A stretch of DNA of 64,000 nucleotides from Anagrus nilaparvatae (taxonomy: Eukaryota; Arthropoda; Insecta; Hymenoptera; Mymaridae). The notes beneath the pieces are model-generated. The model made no database searches and had not been told where the DNA came from. It worked only from the letters and a program-made list of their open reading frames with translations. Positions 37,001 to 47,719 of the stretch are shown here, in pieces. The stretch lies in contig JAKSXM010000007.1 of the NCBI GenBank assembly GCA_022575985.1, positions 498,501 to 562,500 of the forward strand. The letters are read 5' to 3'. Made by a program: the position numbers and the translations under genes. How positions within the stretch are numbered: the first letter of the stretch is position 1; the number at the start of each line of letters is the position of its first letter.

Positions 37001-40000
37001 TTTTTATTCGATTTCTCGGATCTGATCGCTAATTTTTTGAAAATTTTTCTTTCAAAATTTAAAAAGTAAAAAAATAAAAAAACATTGTTACACATGATGA
37101 ACGTAATATACCTAAATTTTTTGTGGGAAAAACAAATTTCGCTGAGCTCGGGTTACCAATTTACATAAACTTCAGTAGCGAGACTAAGGCTACTAACAAT
37201 AAGTTTAGTATTTAATGCCAGAAAGCGAATTAAAAAAAAATCCAAAAGACTAGTAAATTTTCTTGATTTTCAACCGGTTAAGAATATTTGTCATTGTTTG
37301 AGGAACTAATAAAAGAAGTAATAAGTTGGGAGCGTTTTTTAGTGTGTTTTGTCTTGCTGCTTTCTAATGCATCGCGTGGGGAAAAGTTTTTTTAAAAAAG
37401 GAGGGTAACTAATTAACATTAATTTAGCCTTATTAACAAGTCCGTCCATAAATTATAAAAGAAAGATTAATTTCGTGTAATGAATCGAAAGAGAAGCCTT
37501 GAATAATGAATAAATTAGATTACATGTTGGAATAAAATATTAATTGGTTATTTTTGTAAATAAGAAATTATATTCGGTACCGATAAAAGGGAACGTCGAG
37601 ATCGAGTTTGCGAAGATTTAAGAACAGGGCTTGTAAGAAATAACAGAAATAACACGTGTAATTTAAGGAATAAGAACGAGGAACTGGTAATATGCTAATT
37701 TTCATCTCTTCGGGCTATGGATTAAAAAATTAAAAAAAATCAAAAAAAATTAAAATTCGCGACTGTATATCATCTCGACCAATAACTTGTACTCATTACA
37801 TACTTTTTTTTATTATCAATTATTTACGACTTATTTTCTTACTCGTGCTTGTAACCAGCATGTTCGATTTCTTCTTTTTCTTTTATTTTACATTTTAAAG
37901 ACTAGACTACAAGCGCAGGGGGTGGCTGACGTCCATTACACGTTCCCCCTTTTTTCAATTTTTATTTTCTAAAAATTAGCACGAATTACGCGATAACAAT
38001 GGCATGTTTTCTACTGATTAAAATTTTAATCTAAACAGAGTACTTGTCTTTTGAAAATTTTTCTTATTTGCATAGATAAAATAATGTTAATTAATTTTTA
38101 TTCAATTACTGACGCAATGTTTTTCCCCCTTTTTTTTATATTTAAATAATAGAAATGACTTTTTGATACGCTATTTTGTAGGTTCTGCATCTGATTTAAA
38201 TTCTTACGCATTTTTTTAATTTTATCAGTTTATTTTATCATCCGAGTCTTACAGCCAACGTCAACCTATTTTACGGAAATAACTTGTCAATTTAAAATTT
38301 TTATAAAAGAGTTCATCCAGAATTTTGGGGATTTCGAGGTTGCTAAATCCAAAAATCTATGTAAAATAGGAGTTAAGAAGTTGTTGAATTTTGGATTTAG
38401 AAACCTCGAAAACTCTTGGGTAGAAATTCTGAGTGAAAAATAAATTTTTAATTTTCGTTTTCGAAATAGTCCTAAAGCACCTCGTCATAATAATAATAAT
38501 CCCCGATCCCAACCAGAATTCAAGTTTTATTTAACGTTAAACATTAAAAATTTTTTATTTTTACAAAATTAAACTGGGTTAATTTGCGGAAACCTGTAGA
38601 TTTTAAATGGCTACAAGGGTACAGCAAAATTTAATCTGAAACTGCAGATTGCCTAGTTTAAAATGTCACCGGTTTTATTCATGCACTCTAATTTGGTTTT
38701 CTTCTTAAAAATCCAGGTTAAAAGCTTCTCCCATAAAAACATGAATTTTATTGACTTCGCTTTTCTCGAAAGCTCGGATGGTTAGGGGTTAAAGCTTTGA
38801 TATCATAGTTTATTACGAACCTTAGTCTGCAAAAATATACGAGTCTTATAGCTGCCCTCTTCATGGAAGAACTAACTTTTAAATACATTTTTTTGAACGG
38901 TTGTAGGTTGAAATTGACTAGAAAACTGCAATATGTTTAAATATACACTGTAAAAAGTAACTTTCTTATATTAACAGAAAAATTAGAAAATTTACGAAAA
39001 ATTAGTAAATTTTCGAAAAAATTTGTAAATATTCGAAAAAAATCGTATATTTACTAAATTTAGTATATTAACCAAAAATTTGAGTATTCTCGATTTTTTT
39101 TTGTGAATTCGCAAGAAAAATTGATAATTTACCATTTTTTTTCAAAAATTTTCAAAAATTAGTTGTAAATTTACGAAAAATAGTTGTGAATTTACAAGTT
39201 TTTTCGTAAAATCACAAAAAAAAAATAGAAAATTCCCGAATTTTTCGATAATGTATTAAATTTAGTTAATTTACAATTTTTATCGAATATTTACAAAATT
39301 TTTTGAAAATTTACTAATTTTTCGAAAATATTCTATTTTTTTTTGTAAATCTAAGAAAGTTACTTGTTACAGTGTATTATCAAGGTGAAGAACAGAGGAT
39401 TTAAAATTAAAAAAATTTTCTAAACCGTTCATTTTTCCAGACATGATCTGGTGTTTATTCGTTAATTCTGCAGACTTGATTGAATTTCGAAGATGCAGTG
39501 TACAGGATGTGTTGAATTATTGCTGCTTGATATTTTATCAGCTTAATTAGGCAATTAAAAAGGATAATTTTTTTATAATTGGGTAATTATCTCGTAAAAT
39601 ATTTCCACGTTCAAGTACAAAGTTGATAAATAAATATTTGTAATTTCCTCGAGTTATCGTTGGATCGTTTAAATATTTAAAAAATAATCTTGCGCATTAT
39701 TTTTCTCGAAGCTTTTACCTTTGATGAAAAGCTTTAGCAACGAGTTTTAGTATTTTTGAAAATGAAAAAATAAATTTTATTTATCTTGCTTGAAGTTGAA
39801 GTCGAAGCTCAAGGGCGAAAAACCAACATCTTTATTATGAAAACGTTAATCGTTTTTGATTATTTGCATATCGACTTTGCTTCTGTTTATTGGTTAATAA
39901 AAAATAAAAAAGAAAAATCTTTTAGCTACGAGCTATAGAAATTTTTACATACGAGATGGAAAAGATTGTTATATGCGTTTTATCTGGTTTTATACATAAA

Positions 40001-43000
40001 GCGCAATTAAACGGTAAATGCATCCAGTAGTGAATCGGTTAAGAACTTCTACATAAATATTAAAAAGATCTTTCGAATAAATTGCCTATTAAATAAAATA
40101 AATTATTAAGATTACGCGATTAATATTATTATATCTGTCTTTAACTTTGCTTTAATCTTTCATTCTGTAATCTAACCTAAGCCTGCCTCTACATTCTATT
40201 GAAGAAAATTATTTTTTAAATTATTTTTCATTAAAAACATTCATCCAAATATTTCAACTTCTAATTTTTCATACTTTTGGTTGAAAAAACAAAAACTCTC
40301 CTTAACTTACATTTCTCAAGTATAGACTGTAGATTGTCTAACTCACATTTCACTTGCGAGAAAAATTTTAATTATTAAGCCACTTTTTATTCTCAAAATG
40401 AAAACTGCCTTGATCACAAATTTGATTTTTGGAAAAGCTTTAGAACTCTTTAAGGCTCATATGGACGTTCTAGAGCGAATCTTGCATATCTTTATGAAAT
40501 CATTTTTTTTAAAGAGGTGATAAGATAATAAAGTTTGCATATTTTAAAAAATTTTATTAATTTTTGTCCAAACTACAGCTGGACAAAGTATTTTTACAGC
40601 TAAGATTAAGATTTTTTAACGTTCCTGAGAAGTAAATTCAAACTTTGATTTATTAATTATTAGCAAAAAATGATTGTTTTTCAAAGTGAATTTGACAGCA
40701 TACGAATAATCGTCAACACGGTACACGAAAAGAGGATTGAAATTATTAAAATATTAATTATCTTGGAGCGTTTTTATGTCCTTCCGGAGAGCTTTTTATT
40801 TTTCTTCGAGTCTCTGTTTATAAATTAATTGCTTATACAATATTATGAAAGTTTAGATGATAAAAAATGAAAAGAAAAATATCCTGCAGCGTTGCGTTAT
40901 ACTTTGCGATGCCCCCCACGAACATATAGAAAATTATTTCTTGTCCTTAAGAATTCTTGCCAACTTATTATTATTCAGCTTTTCTTTAAGAATTTCCACA
41001 TTGCGATATGAACCTTGGCACCTTAAAAAACGTTCCTCGAGCATTAAAAGTTAAAGAAAACGCGGATTTTTTATCAAACAAATTTCGATACGAACCGAAA
41101 ATCTTTTTTTCTAGTTGTGCAAGCGGATTTTGAATTTCGAGCAACGGCACGTGGGTGTTTCATTAATACCAGCGTCATGCTACCATACGAATGCATTCCA
41201 TCTAGGGGCAGGAAGAGACCTCGAGACAAAGAGCACCCGCGCCGCGACTGCACATAATATCAGATAAGAGCGCGCATACCTCGAGAGAGAAAAATGATTT
41301 CTTTTTTCTATTTTAATAACACTCTAGATCGATCATTTATTTTAAAGACAACGTGCAGTGATATTCAATTTTATTCTTGCGATGATTAATGCGCAAAAGG
41401 CTATTATCGAAATTACTTAATACTTTGCTTGCGATTTATCAGCCAAGCGTCGAGTTCTTCCCTTTTTCGTCAAAACGGGAAAACTTTGACAACGTACGTC
41501 TTTACTTTGTGGAAAAAAAGTTGTCAAAGGTTAAAAATGCATAAAATCAAAGGTCGTTTTTGTAGAAGCTACTCGATCAATCGCTCCTGTCAGTGGTCTC
41601 GCTCGTGACTAATGACCCTGGCTCTCCGCGGAAGTTACACAGCATAAGCCCAAGCCGATCGGCAAGATAATTCAAGAATGCACTTTGCTCCGTTGTCTTT
41701 GTATCGTAATCTTTCTGCTCTCTTTCCTTTATTCTTATTTTATTTATTTTTATTTTTATTTTTATTTTTATTCTTGTTTCGAAGGAATGAAAAAATTAAT
41801 CAGTTAGGGCGCTCACGGCTCCTGATACCGAGAGTAGAAAGATCTGCGCTAATTGAACTCTAGGCCGAGATGACGTTGTAAGATTGTTCGCGAGGCTTGC
41901 TATCGTTATATCGTTATATAATATAAATCGGTTGTCGCGAGTGAGACTACTAGCGCCCGCGCCGGTGATCTTGATGACATTTTGAGCGTGATAAATTGTT
42001 TTACTTCCCTTTTTATTTTTAACTTTAATCCGTGTTTTAAAACTTATAAATTGACCTTCGTGTTTTTCACTTACCTTCTCGAATGCTATAAATTATTTTT
42101 CTATTTTTTCAATGTTTTTAAAGGGAAAATGCTTTAATGGCTGTCTAAAATTTATGACTTCTTTGGCTTGTATACTTTTGGTCTTAAATGAAATTAACTT
42201 ATGCAAAAAGTGTTAAAAATGTCTAAACAAACCTTAATAATAATTGAAATGACTAAAACGAGTTAACAGTTTACCTGCTCTTGAAGAATAAAATTATAAA
42301 TAAAATTTCCGAATGCTACAAGGACCAAACTCATTACTATCTATTTTTTTTTTAATATTGTAGAAACTTTTTAAATTCAAAAACTAAGTACTTTACTTAG
42401 AATTTTTTTTTTGAACTTTACAAAAATCAGTTTTGTGCAAAAATTTTACCGCGCCATCTAAAATAGTGGTTAACGGGGTAAAGCAGCCGTATTAGGATTA
42501 TGCTTTATGGCAAATTTGTCAAAGTCACCCAAGAGGGTGTGGTAAAATTTTTGCACGAAACTGATATTGAATTTGAAATTAGCAGCCAATTTTACTAGTT
42601 TTATCTTAATTTTTTTTAAACTACCCCTATGCACCTTTTAAGGGTTGTAAATTGGACCAAAATAAATGAGACCTAAATATATACAAAGTTTACTTAAATT
42701 TACATAAAAAATATTATTTTGAAACATTTTTCAATAAAATTTGATACATTTTTCATTGATTTTTCCAAACATTTTCTAATAATACCTGACCTACCCCTTT
42801 CACCAACGTTCTTAGGGTATATTTACGGGTGGTAGGTCAAAACTAATGTCAGATTCTAAAAGAGCATTAAATTTTACAATATAGGGATGAACTTTTTAGC
42901 CATGTATCTACAAGGGAATATATGTATTTTTGCTCACTTCCAAGACTACCGCCCCGGCGTTCAATGAGTTAAGTTATTTCAAACATTTTAAAGATGATTT

Positions 43001-44583
43001 ACAGTTTTTGTAAATCAAATGGTTCAAATAGCTGGAACTACTAATTTTGAGGTTAAAATTTAGTGATCCACCATTTTCAATTTTAAAAATCTCATTCCAG
43101 GATTCTGATCAGTGACCCCGAAAACCTTAGGACATATCAAAATTAAGCTTAAATAGTAATATTTTTTGCAAATTTTTTGATTATAGATCGAGGGCGAGGT
43201 TGAGGGCCATCACAAATAAGATAAAAACTAAAAATTTCCCATCGATTTGTGGTGCAGGATAATGCTTAATTAACACAAAAATTTTTCATTTGTTTCGCAA
43301 AGACGTTTAAAACATTCCATACAAGAAGTCAAACGTTTATTAGATCAAATCCCCCAATTCGGCTCACTTTGTGGGAGCACGTTTTTATATGCATGAAATA
43401 TGAACTATCTTTTTAACTAAAATTGCCCAATTTAGACTAAAATTAAGTTTTTTGGAAATTTGTAATTTTTTAATGAAATTTTGGAGTAATCTATTAAGGC
43501 TCCTGTCAAATTCGGATTCTATTTATTTCAAGCTATTTTTAGCCTCTTTTTAGATATGCCATCCCACGGTAAATTTTACATAGGAATACAAATTAATGCG
43601 TCTTTTAAAGGGTTAATGTAAAAATGAAGAAATTTAAAAATTAATATTGTTTAGGTATACCCTACATCCGCTTGCCGCAAGCGGATTTTTTTTCTTTGCA
43701 AACGATTGCAAATGACTTCAAAACGTAAAGAAAATTAAAAAAAATTTTTTTCCTGCTTACTTGGGATATGCGCGTACATGAGATTTGAGAAAATTTTTGA
43801 AAAAGAAAAGAAAAAATATTTTGTTTAAATTTTCTTTACGTTTCAAGTCATTTGCAATTGTTTGCAAAGAAAAAAATTTCCGCTAGCCACAAGCGGAATT
43901 TTTTTTTCAGTGTATGACTCGTATGATATTGTGAAAAACTTTTTCAACAAGTGGAGAATCCTTTGAGAAGCAAATAATCAATAAATTAGACTTTACGCTT
44001 TGAAAGTTTTAATAATAATTTATTAAGGACAGAAGAAAAAATTGAACATTCTTTATTCGATAAATAAATTTACGCTTGTCAAGTTTTTTATTCAATTAAT
44101 AAATTTATGATTTTAGCGTATCATCCAAATTAATAATTATTTAATGTCATTTTTTCTATAAATTCTCATGTTAAACCTTTTAGGTCGGCACGAGCCGCAC
44201 AAGTTGAAAATATAGCTATTTTTCATTTTTCATTTTTCCCATACCTTCGTTAACTTAATTTTATTTTATTTTATTTTTTTCTTTTTTTCAGCAATCCTTC
44301 CTCGCCAGAAAAATCGCCATCTCCAAAAGATTCTGAAACATCAAGTTCAACGAAAAAGCAAGACGACGATGGATGGGAAGTAGCAACAGGTAAAAAGAAT
44401 TTAGACAAAAATTCGGACATAAATAAAAAAAGTCAATCTGCTTTTAACCCCAAAATTTTAAATCAAAATCTCATGTACATGTTACTTTTTGGAACTGTCA
44501 TTCTCATTATATCCTTGCACATTGGCTTAAATTATAATCAATCTCATGAAAAAGCCAATAGCCATAAAACAAACTTGCTGTGA
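31006..44583 (+). CDS. PNLDC1: PNLDC1/Trimmer-like poly(A)-specific ribonuclease family protein
   Basis: Eleven coding exons (31006-31024, 31190-31403, 31476-31751, 31876-32158, 32223-32344, 32416-32639, 32708-32777, 32846-32901, 32969-33055, 33121-33310, 44292-44583) join in frame to 610 codons plus stop, all GT-AG. The DEDD nuclease fold is intact: [11 protein letters not shown] (Asp and Glu), [15 protein letters not shown] (Asp) and [14 protein letters not shown] (His and Asp). An acidic/basic helical stretch ([18 protein letters not shown]) sits between the first two. Before the end are a low-complexity Ser/Lys linker and a membrane segment ([19 protein letters not shown]). A C-terminal anchor separates PNLDC1, which trims pre-piRNA 3' ends on the mitochondrial surface in silkworm and mouse, from soluble PARN. 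The first ten exons lie within 2.3 kb with introns of about 65-165 bp; intron 10 is 10,981 bp. The gene is absent from Drosophila but present in many insects. Confidence 0.93.
36300..37080 (-). repeat. Degenerate tandem repeat related to 1-760, reversed
   Basis: Read on the minus strand, units near 36945-37060, 36530-36660 and 36360-36480 resemble those at the left edge of the window, including 'ctaaaactaatactttcat' and 'gatccgagaaatcgaata' equivalents separated by A/T runs. This shows that the family is dispersed. No coding capacity. Confidence 0.5.
38944..39376. mobile_element. 433-bp MITE with CACTGT ends
   Basis: The ends 'tacactgtaaaaagtaactt' and its near reverse complement (to 39376) form an imperfect inverted repeat of more than 25 bp, with TA at each extreme. 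That is consistent with a TA target duplication as in Tc1/mariner-type MITEs. The interior consists of A/T-rich inverted blocks around 'tttcgaaaaa' and 'atttttatcgaata' and is non-coding. A truncated relative is at 848-1061. Confidence 0.75.
41100..41960. promoter_or_regulatory. GC-richer, CpG-containing island inside intron 10
   Basis: Several segments are clearly richer in GC than their surroundings: around 41140-41280 ('cacccgcgccgcgactgc', 'gagcgcgcatacc'), 41580-41680 ('ctctccgcggaag') and 41930-41970 ('agcgcccgcgccggtgat'). A TATA-like run 'cgttatataatataaat' lies at about 41912. No long frame or splice-flanked exon was recognised. It could be an enhancer, an internal promoter or an unrecognised non-coding RNA; the call rests on composition only. 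Confidence 0.35.
41725..41778. repeat. TTTTTA-type microsatellite
   Basis: A run of 'atttttatttttattttt'-type units of about 6 bp, slightly interrupted at both ends. Confidence 0.85.
42428..42563. repeat. Inverted repeat, 28-bp arms
   Basis: Arms 42428-42455 ('cagttttgtgcaaaaatttt...') and 42536-42563 are reverse complements with about three mismatches, around an 80-bp loop. It is a MITE-like remnant inside the long intron. Confidence 0.7.
43667..43897. mobile_element. Short MITE-like inverted repeat with CCGCTTG ends
   Basis: Arms of about 77 bp (43667-43744 and 43822-43897) share 'tttctttgcaaac', 'attgcaaatgact' and 'aaacgtaaagaaaat' as reverse complements. The left end contains the self-complementary 'ccgcttgccgcaagcgg', and the right end carries a matching but diverged version. 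Non-coding. Confidence 0.7.
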
Positions 44584-46357
44584 TTTATTTTTATTTATTT
44601 ATTTATAATATGATCAATTGTTGAAAATAATTAAATTATTTTATACTCTGGCTTTACAAATTATTTTTCTTTTTATTTTACTCATTACTATTCTCTCAAT
44701 TTCCCCTGTCGTATTTTGCAAATCTTAGGCTTTTCTCATTTCCTCGAAAAATTATATGTTCATAACCTACCTCTTGGATTATTAAGGAAAATTATACAAA
44801 AGAACAAATTTTTGAAAACTAGTTTTGAAATTTTCAAGTTAATCTTAGACCCCAAGGTTTTCTCGTTTTCCAGAAAAATTAAATTTATAAGATGTTTCTG
44901 TTTTTGTCTAGTAGGTTAGCATAATACCATGTAAATTAATAGTAGCATTAAAAAGGTTGACAAAAAATTCAGGGATTCCCGTTGGAATTAGACCTCTAGG
45001 TTACGATAAGGCTTCATTTAATTTCTCCGACCCACGAACAGATAATACGCTGGGCATTGGCTGGAAAACTTAACTTATCATAACTTTTGAAGAAATTTTT
45101 TTTGGACCTTCAGGACCCTTTTAAGACCTCGAAATAAAATTTTGAATTTTTCTAAAATAGATTTTTTGGGCATAAATAAATATTCTATTCTTAAATTATT
45201 TTTTTGATAGTCCTGCTAAGGTGAAAAACTATATTTTTTAATTTTTAAAAAAATTTACTGGAGAGGAAACTAGTTTCTAGTTGGGACGATTGAGACTGCA
45301 GAATGGCGATAAAAATCAGTTTATAATAATAATGCCTTTACATTTTTGTTTTTCTTTGTGTTACAAAAAAATTATTTCCATTAAATTAAAAAAAACGTTT
45401 TAATTTTTATTTTATCAGCTATTGAAAGTGCAACCTGTTTTCTCTTGCTATTTTTTTTTTGATTTTCTGTAGATTTTTTTTTTTAAACAAAAGTTTTAAT
45501 TTTTTCTATAGGAAACTTGGTGAATAAACAAAAAGTTTACTATCAGGTATAATTCAATAATTCCAAAAAAAAAAAATAATATTAGCTCAATTGTAACAAG
45601 TACCATGTATAGCTAATTTTTGAAATCCTGTGAAAGCAAAATTCTCCATATTATATTTTAAGCGTCCAATTCAGTGCCTGGTGCTCCTGTTATGATTCTT
45701 GCCTTGTTGAAGCTTTTTGACTAAAAATTACTTGATAGAACACTAAAATAAATTTTTGTAGGGAACGAGGTTTTGAAATTAATTAGGAAAGATTAGTGAA
45801 AATCGCGTTAGAAAAAATGGAAAAATTCGGTGGTAAGCATTGTAGGGTATTTTTCTTAAAGTTTATCATTTAAAGATGAGAGAGAAAACTCATTCTTTCG
45901 GTTTAAAAATTTTTTTAAACAAGAGAAAGTACAATTACTATGAACAATTTACTGAAATACTGAAGTAAGCGCTGAAAGATTTTGTCTCATAAAATAGCAT
46001 TTGCTAAAGTTCCATGATTGACTTTGCTAAGATATTTATTATATTTTAGCTTGGGTCCTGCTTGGATCCAGATGTCGATTAAGGTCATTAATCTTTTCTT
46101 TCAAAACCAATTGTAAATTCTTAAAGTCGAGAGTAGAATTATTTCTTTCCAATTTTCTTGTTCTTATTAAAGCTTTTACTTTAACCCAAATGGTCAAGTT
46201 AACCGCGAGAAAAGAGACAAAGGCCCGGTTTTCAAGGTAAGTTGATCCAAAGAATTGACCATTTGAAGATAATTTGTTTTGTGTTCGTTGCAGTTGTTTT
46301 ACTTGTTGCTCTTGTATGCATATCGAGATAGAAAAAATGAGAATAATTATTTTTACC
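44584..46357. other. Gene-free stretch after the PNLDC1-like gene
   Basis: Contains the 3' untranslated region of the PNLDC1-like gene at its start; no unambiguous polyadenylation signal was picked out. The rest is AT-rich with no recognised gene. A 119-residue minus-strand frame at 46039-46398 has no identifiable motif, and its 5' end runs into the palindrome at 46358; it is not called. Confidence 0.45.
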
Positions 46358-46451
46358 CACTGAAAAACTGAGACCTTTGAATCAATGACGCATGACATTA
46401 AAATATGCCAATAGAAAATTTCATTGATTTAAAGGTCTCAGTTTTTCAGTG
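46358..46451. repeat. 94-bp palindrome, 31-bp arms
   Basis: 'cactgaaaaactgagacctt' and following bases (46358-46388) are the reverse complement of 46421-46451 with about one mismatch; the loop is 32 bp. The transcript would be a strong hairpin of pre-miRNA size, but terminal CACTG/CAGTG sequences fit a small palindromic MITE equally well. Confidence 0.75.
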
Positions 46452-47504
46452 CAGACAACTAGTTTTAGTAGATTCTGCAGTTCCTGAAAAGTGAATTAAA
46501 ATAAAAAAGAAATTTGAACCCAAAATTTGTGAATAACGTTTAAAATAAATAAGCTCGACTGTAGCTTTTCTGTAATATTAATCTTTCTTTCTATTAAATA
46601 ATAATTTCTGATGAAAAATAATAAAAAAATGTCTTGTTTGATTGCACGATGTAGGTAAACGACGTCATAAACGGAAGCGAATTTAGCCAAAAAGGATGAT
46701 TGTTATTTGATTTTTATGTCTGAGAATGCAACAGGTGTTCAGGTTGACAGGGTCCAACAACATTCTATATTTAATATTTTTTTCTCAAACTGACCATTGT
46801 AAATTTGCATAGAATAAAATTCAAAAAAAGTACATTTACATTTTTTATTGTTATTATAATATCCGTAATATCCCTTCTATTCCTTCTGCAATAATTGATT
46901 CCAATACTCTTTTAATAATTTAAATAAAATTTAATTAAATTAATCTTTCTAAGCATCTTTTCCAGTTTTAGGCTCTTGAAAGATTTAGAATACTTAAAAA
47001 ATTTTAAAATTTTAAATTGAGGCAAAAAATGTTAAATTTATTAACAAAGTTTTCATGATCACGAACTCATTGTGGTAAAAAAATGGTTGTCGTTTTTTAA
47101 TACCCCCGAAAATACATGGAACTAAGCAGTAAATTTTAAAATATTTAAAATGATTAAAAGTAGTCCTTATTACAAAGCATCTAACCCAAGAAAAGTTGAG
47201 AGAATAAATTTTAAAATTATTATTATTATTATTTTAGAAAAGAAATTTTTAGTATTAGAAATGGCAAAGCTGATTTATTATTATTTATTGTATCAGCAAT
47301 TAAAGTTTACGCGTGTATTTATACTTTGACAAATAAAGTCGTTATTATCACTCGATCAGAGAATATTTAATTTATGTCTTGGCTGTTTTATTTTAATAAC
47401 TCGTACAACAGAGTATTTACAGTCTTTTCGTCGATTCAAAACAAAACAAAACAACACCAAAAGTTTATTCAGTTTTATCGCATCGATTACGATGTACGTT
47501 TCGT

Positions 47505-47660
47505 TTGGATAATAAATTAAGTGTTTGTGAAAGTTTAAGAAAGAAATTAAAAAAAATGTTTGATGATATTTTTCGTACGACTAACGAGAACGTAATAACA
47601 ACGACTCCGTTGAGCAGTAACAACTTCCTAAATCCACAAAGACGTTTATTTGTCTCGGTA
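47505..47660 (+). CDS. Possible isolated coding exon, unknown product
   Basis: An open frame from ATG 47505 (or 47556) runs in GC-richer, codon-like sequence (TTNENVITTTPLSSNNFLNP, then QRRLFVS) directly into a consensus donor (gtctcg|gtaagt, exon end 47660). It would be a first coding exon, with the remainder in unseen exons to the right. Splicing in phase 0 to the acceptor at about 52090 reaches a stop after 11 codons, so that join is not supported. I do not recognise the protein; the call rests only on composition and the donor. Confidence 0.25.
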
Positions 47661-47719
47661 AGTAAGCTGAACTGCGTTGTGCATTTTTGGGATTTCCAAG
47701 GGCATTGCATTTTCTAAAA

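Larger units (their letters stand above)
33311..44291 (+). other. Intron 10 of the PNLDC1-like gene (about 11 kb)
   Basis: Starts GTAAGT after ...KRKMYE and ends 'ctttttttcag'. All other introns of this gene are about 65-165 bp. It contains a degenerate repeat block (36300-37080), a complete MITE (38944-39376), a GC-richer zone (41100-41960) and two smaller inverted repeats (42428-42563, 43667-43897). No additional exon is needed, since exons 10 and 11 join in frame, and no convincing nested gene was recognised. Confidence 0.7.

Noticed and set aside
46039..46398. 119-residue minus-strand frame
   Set aside because: No recognisable domain, and its 5' end runs into the 94-bp palindrome. A hydrophobic stretch alone is not enough to call a gene.
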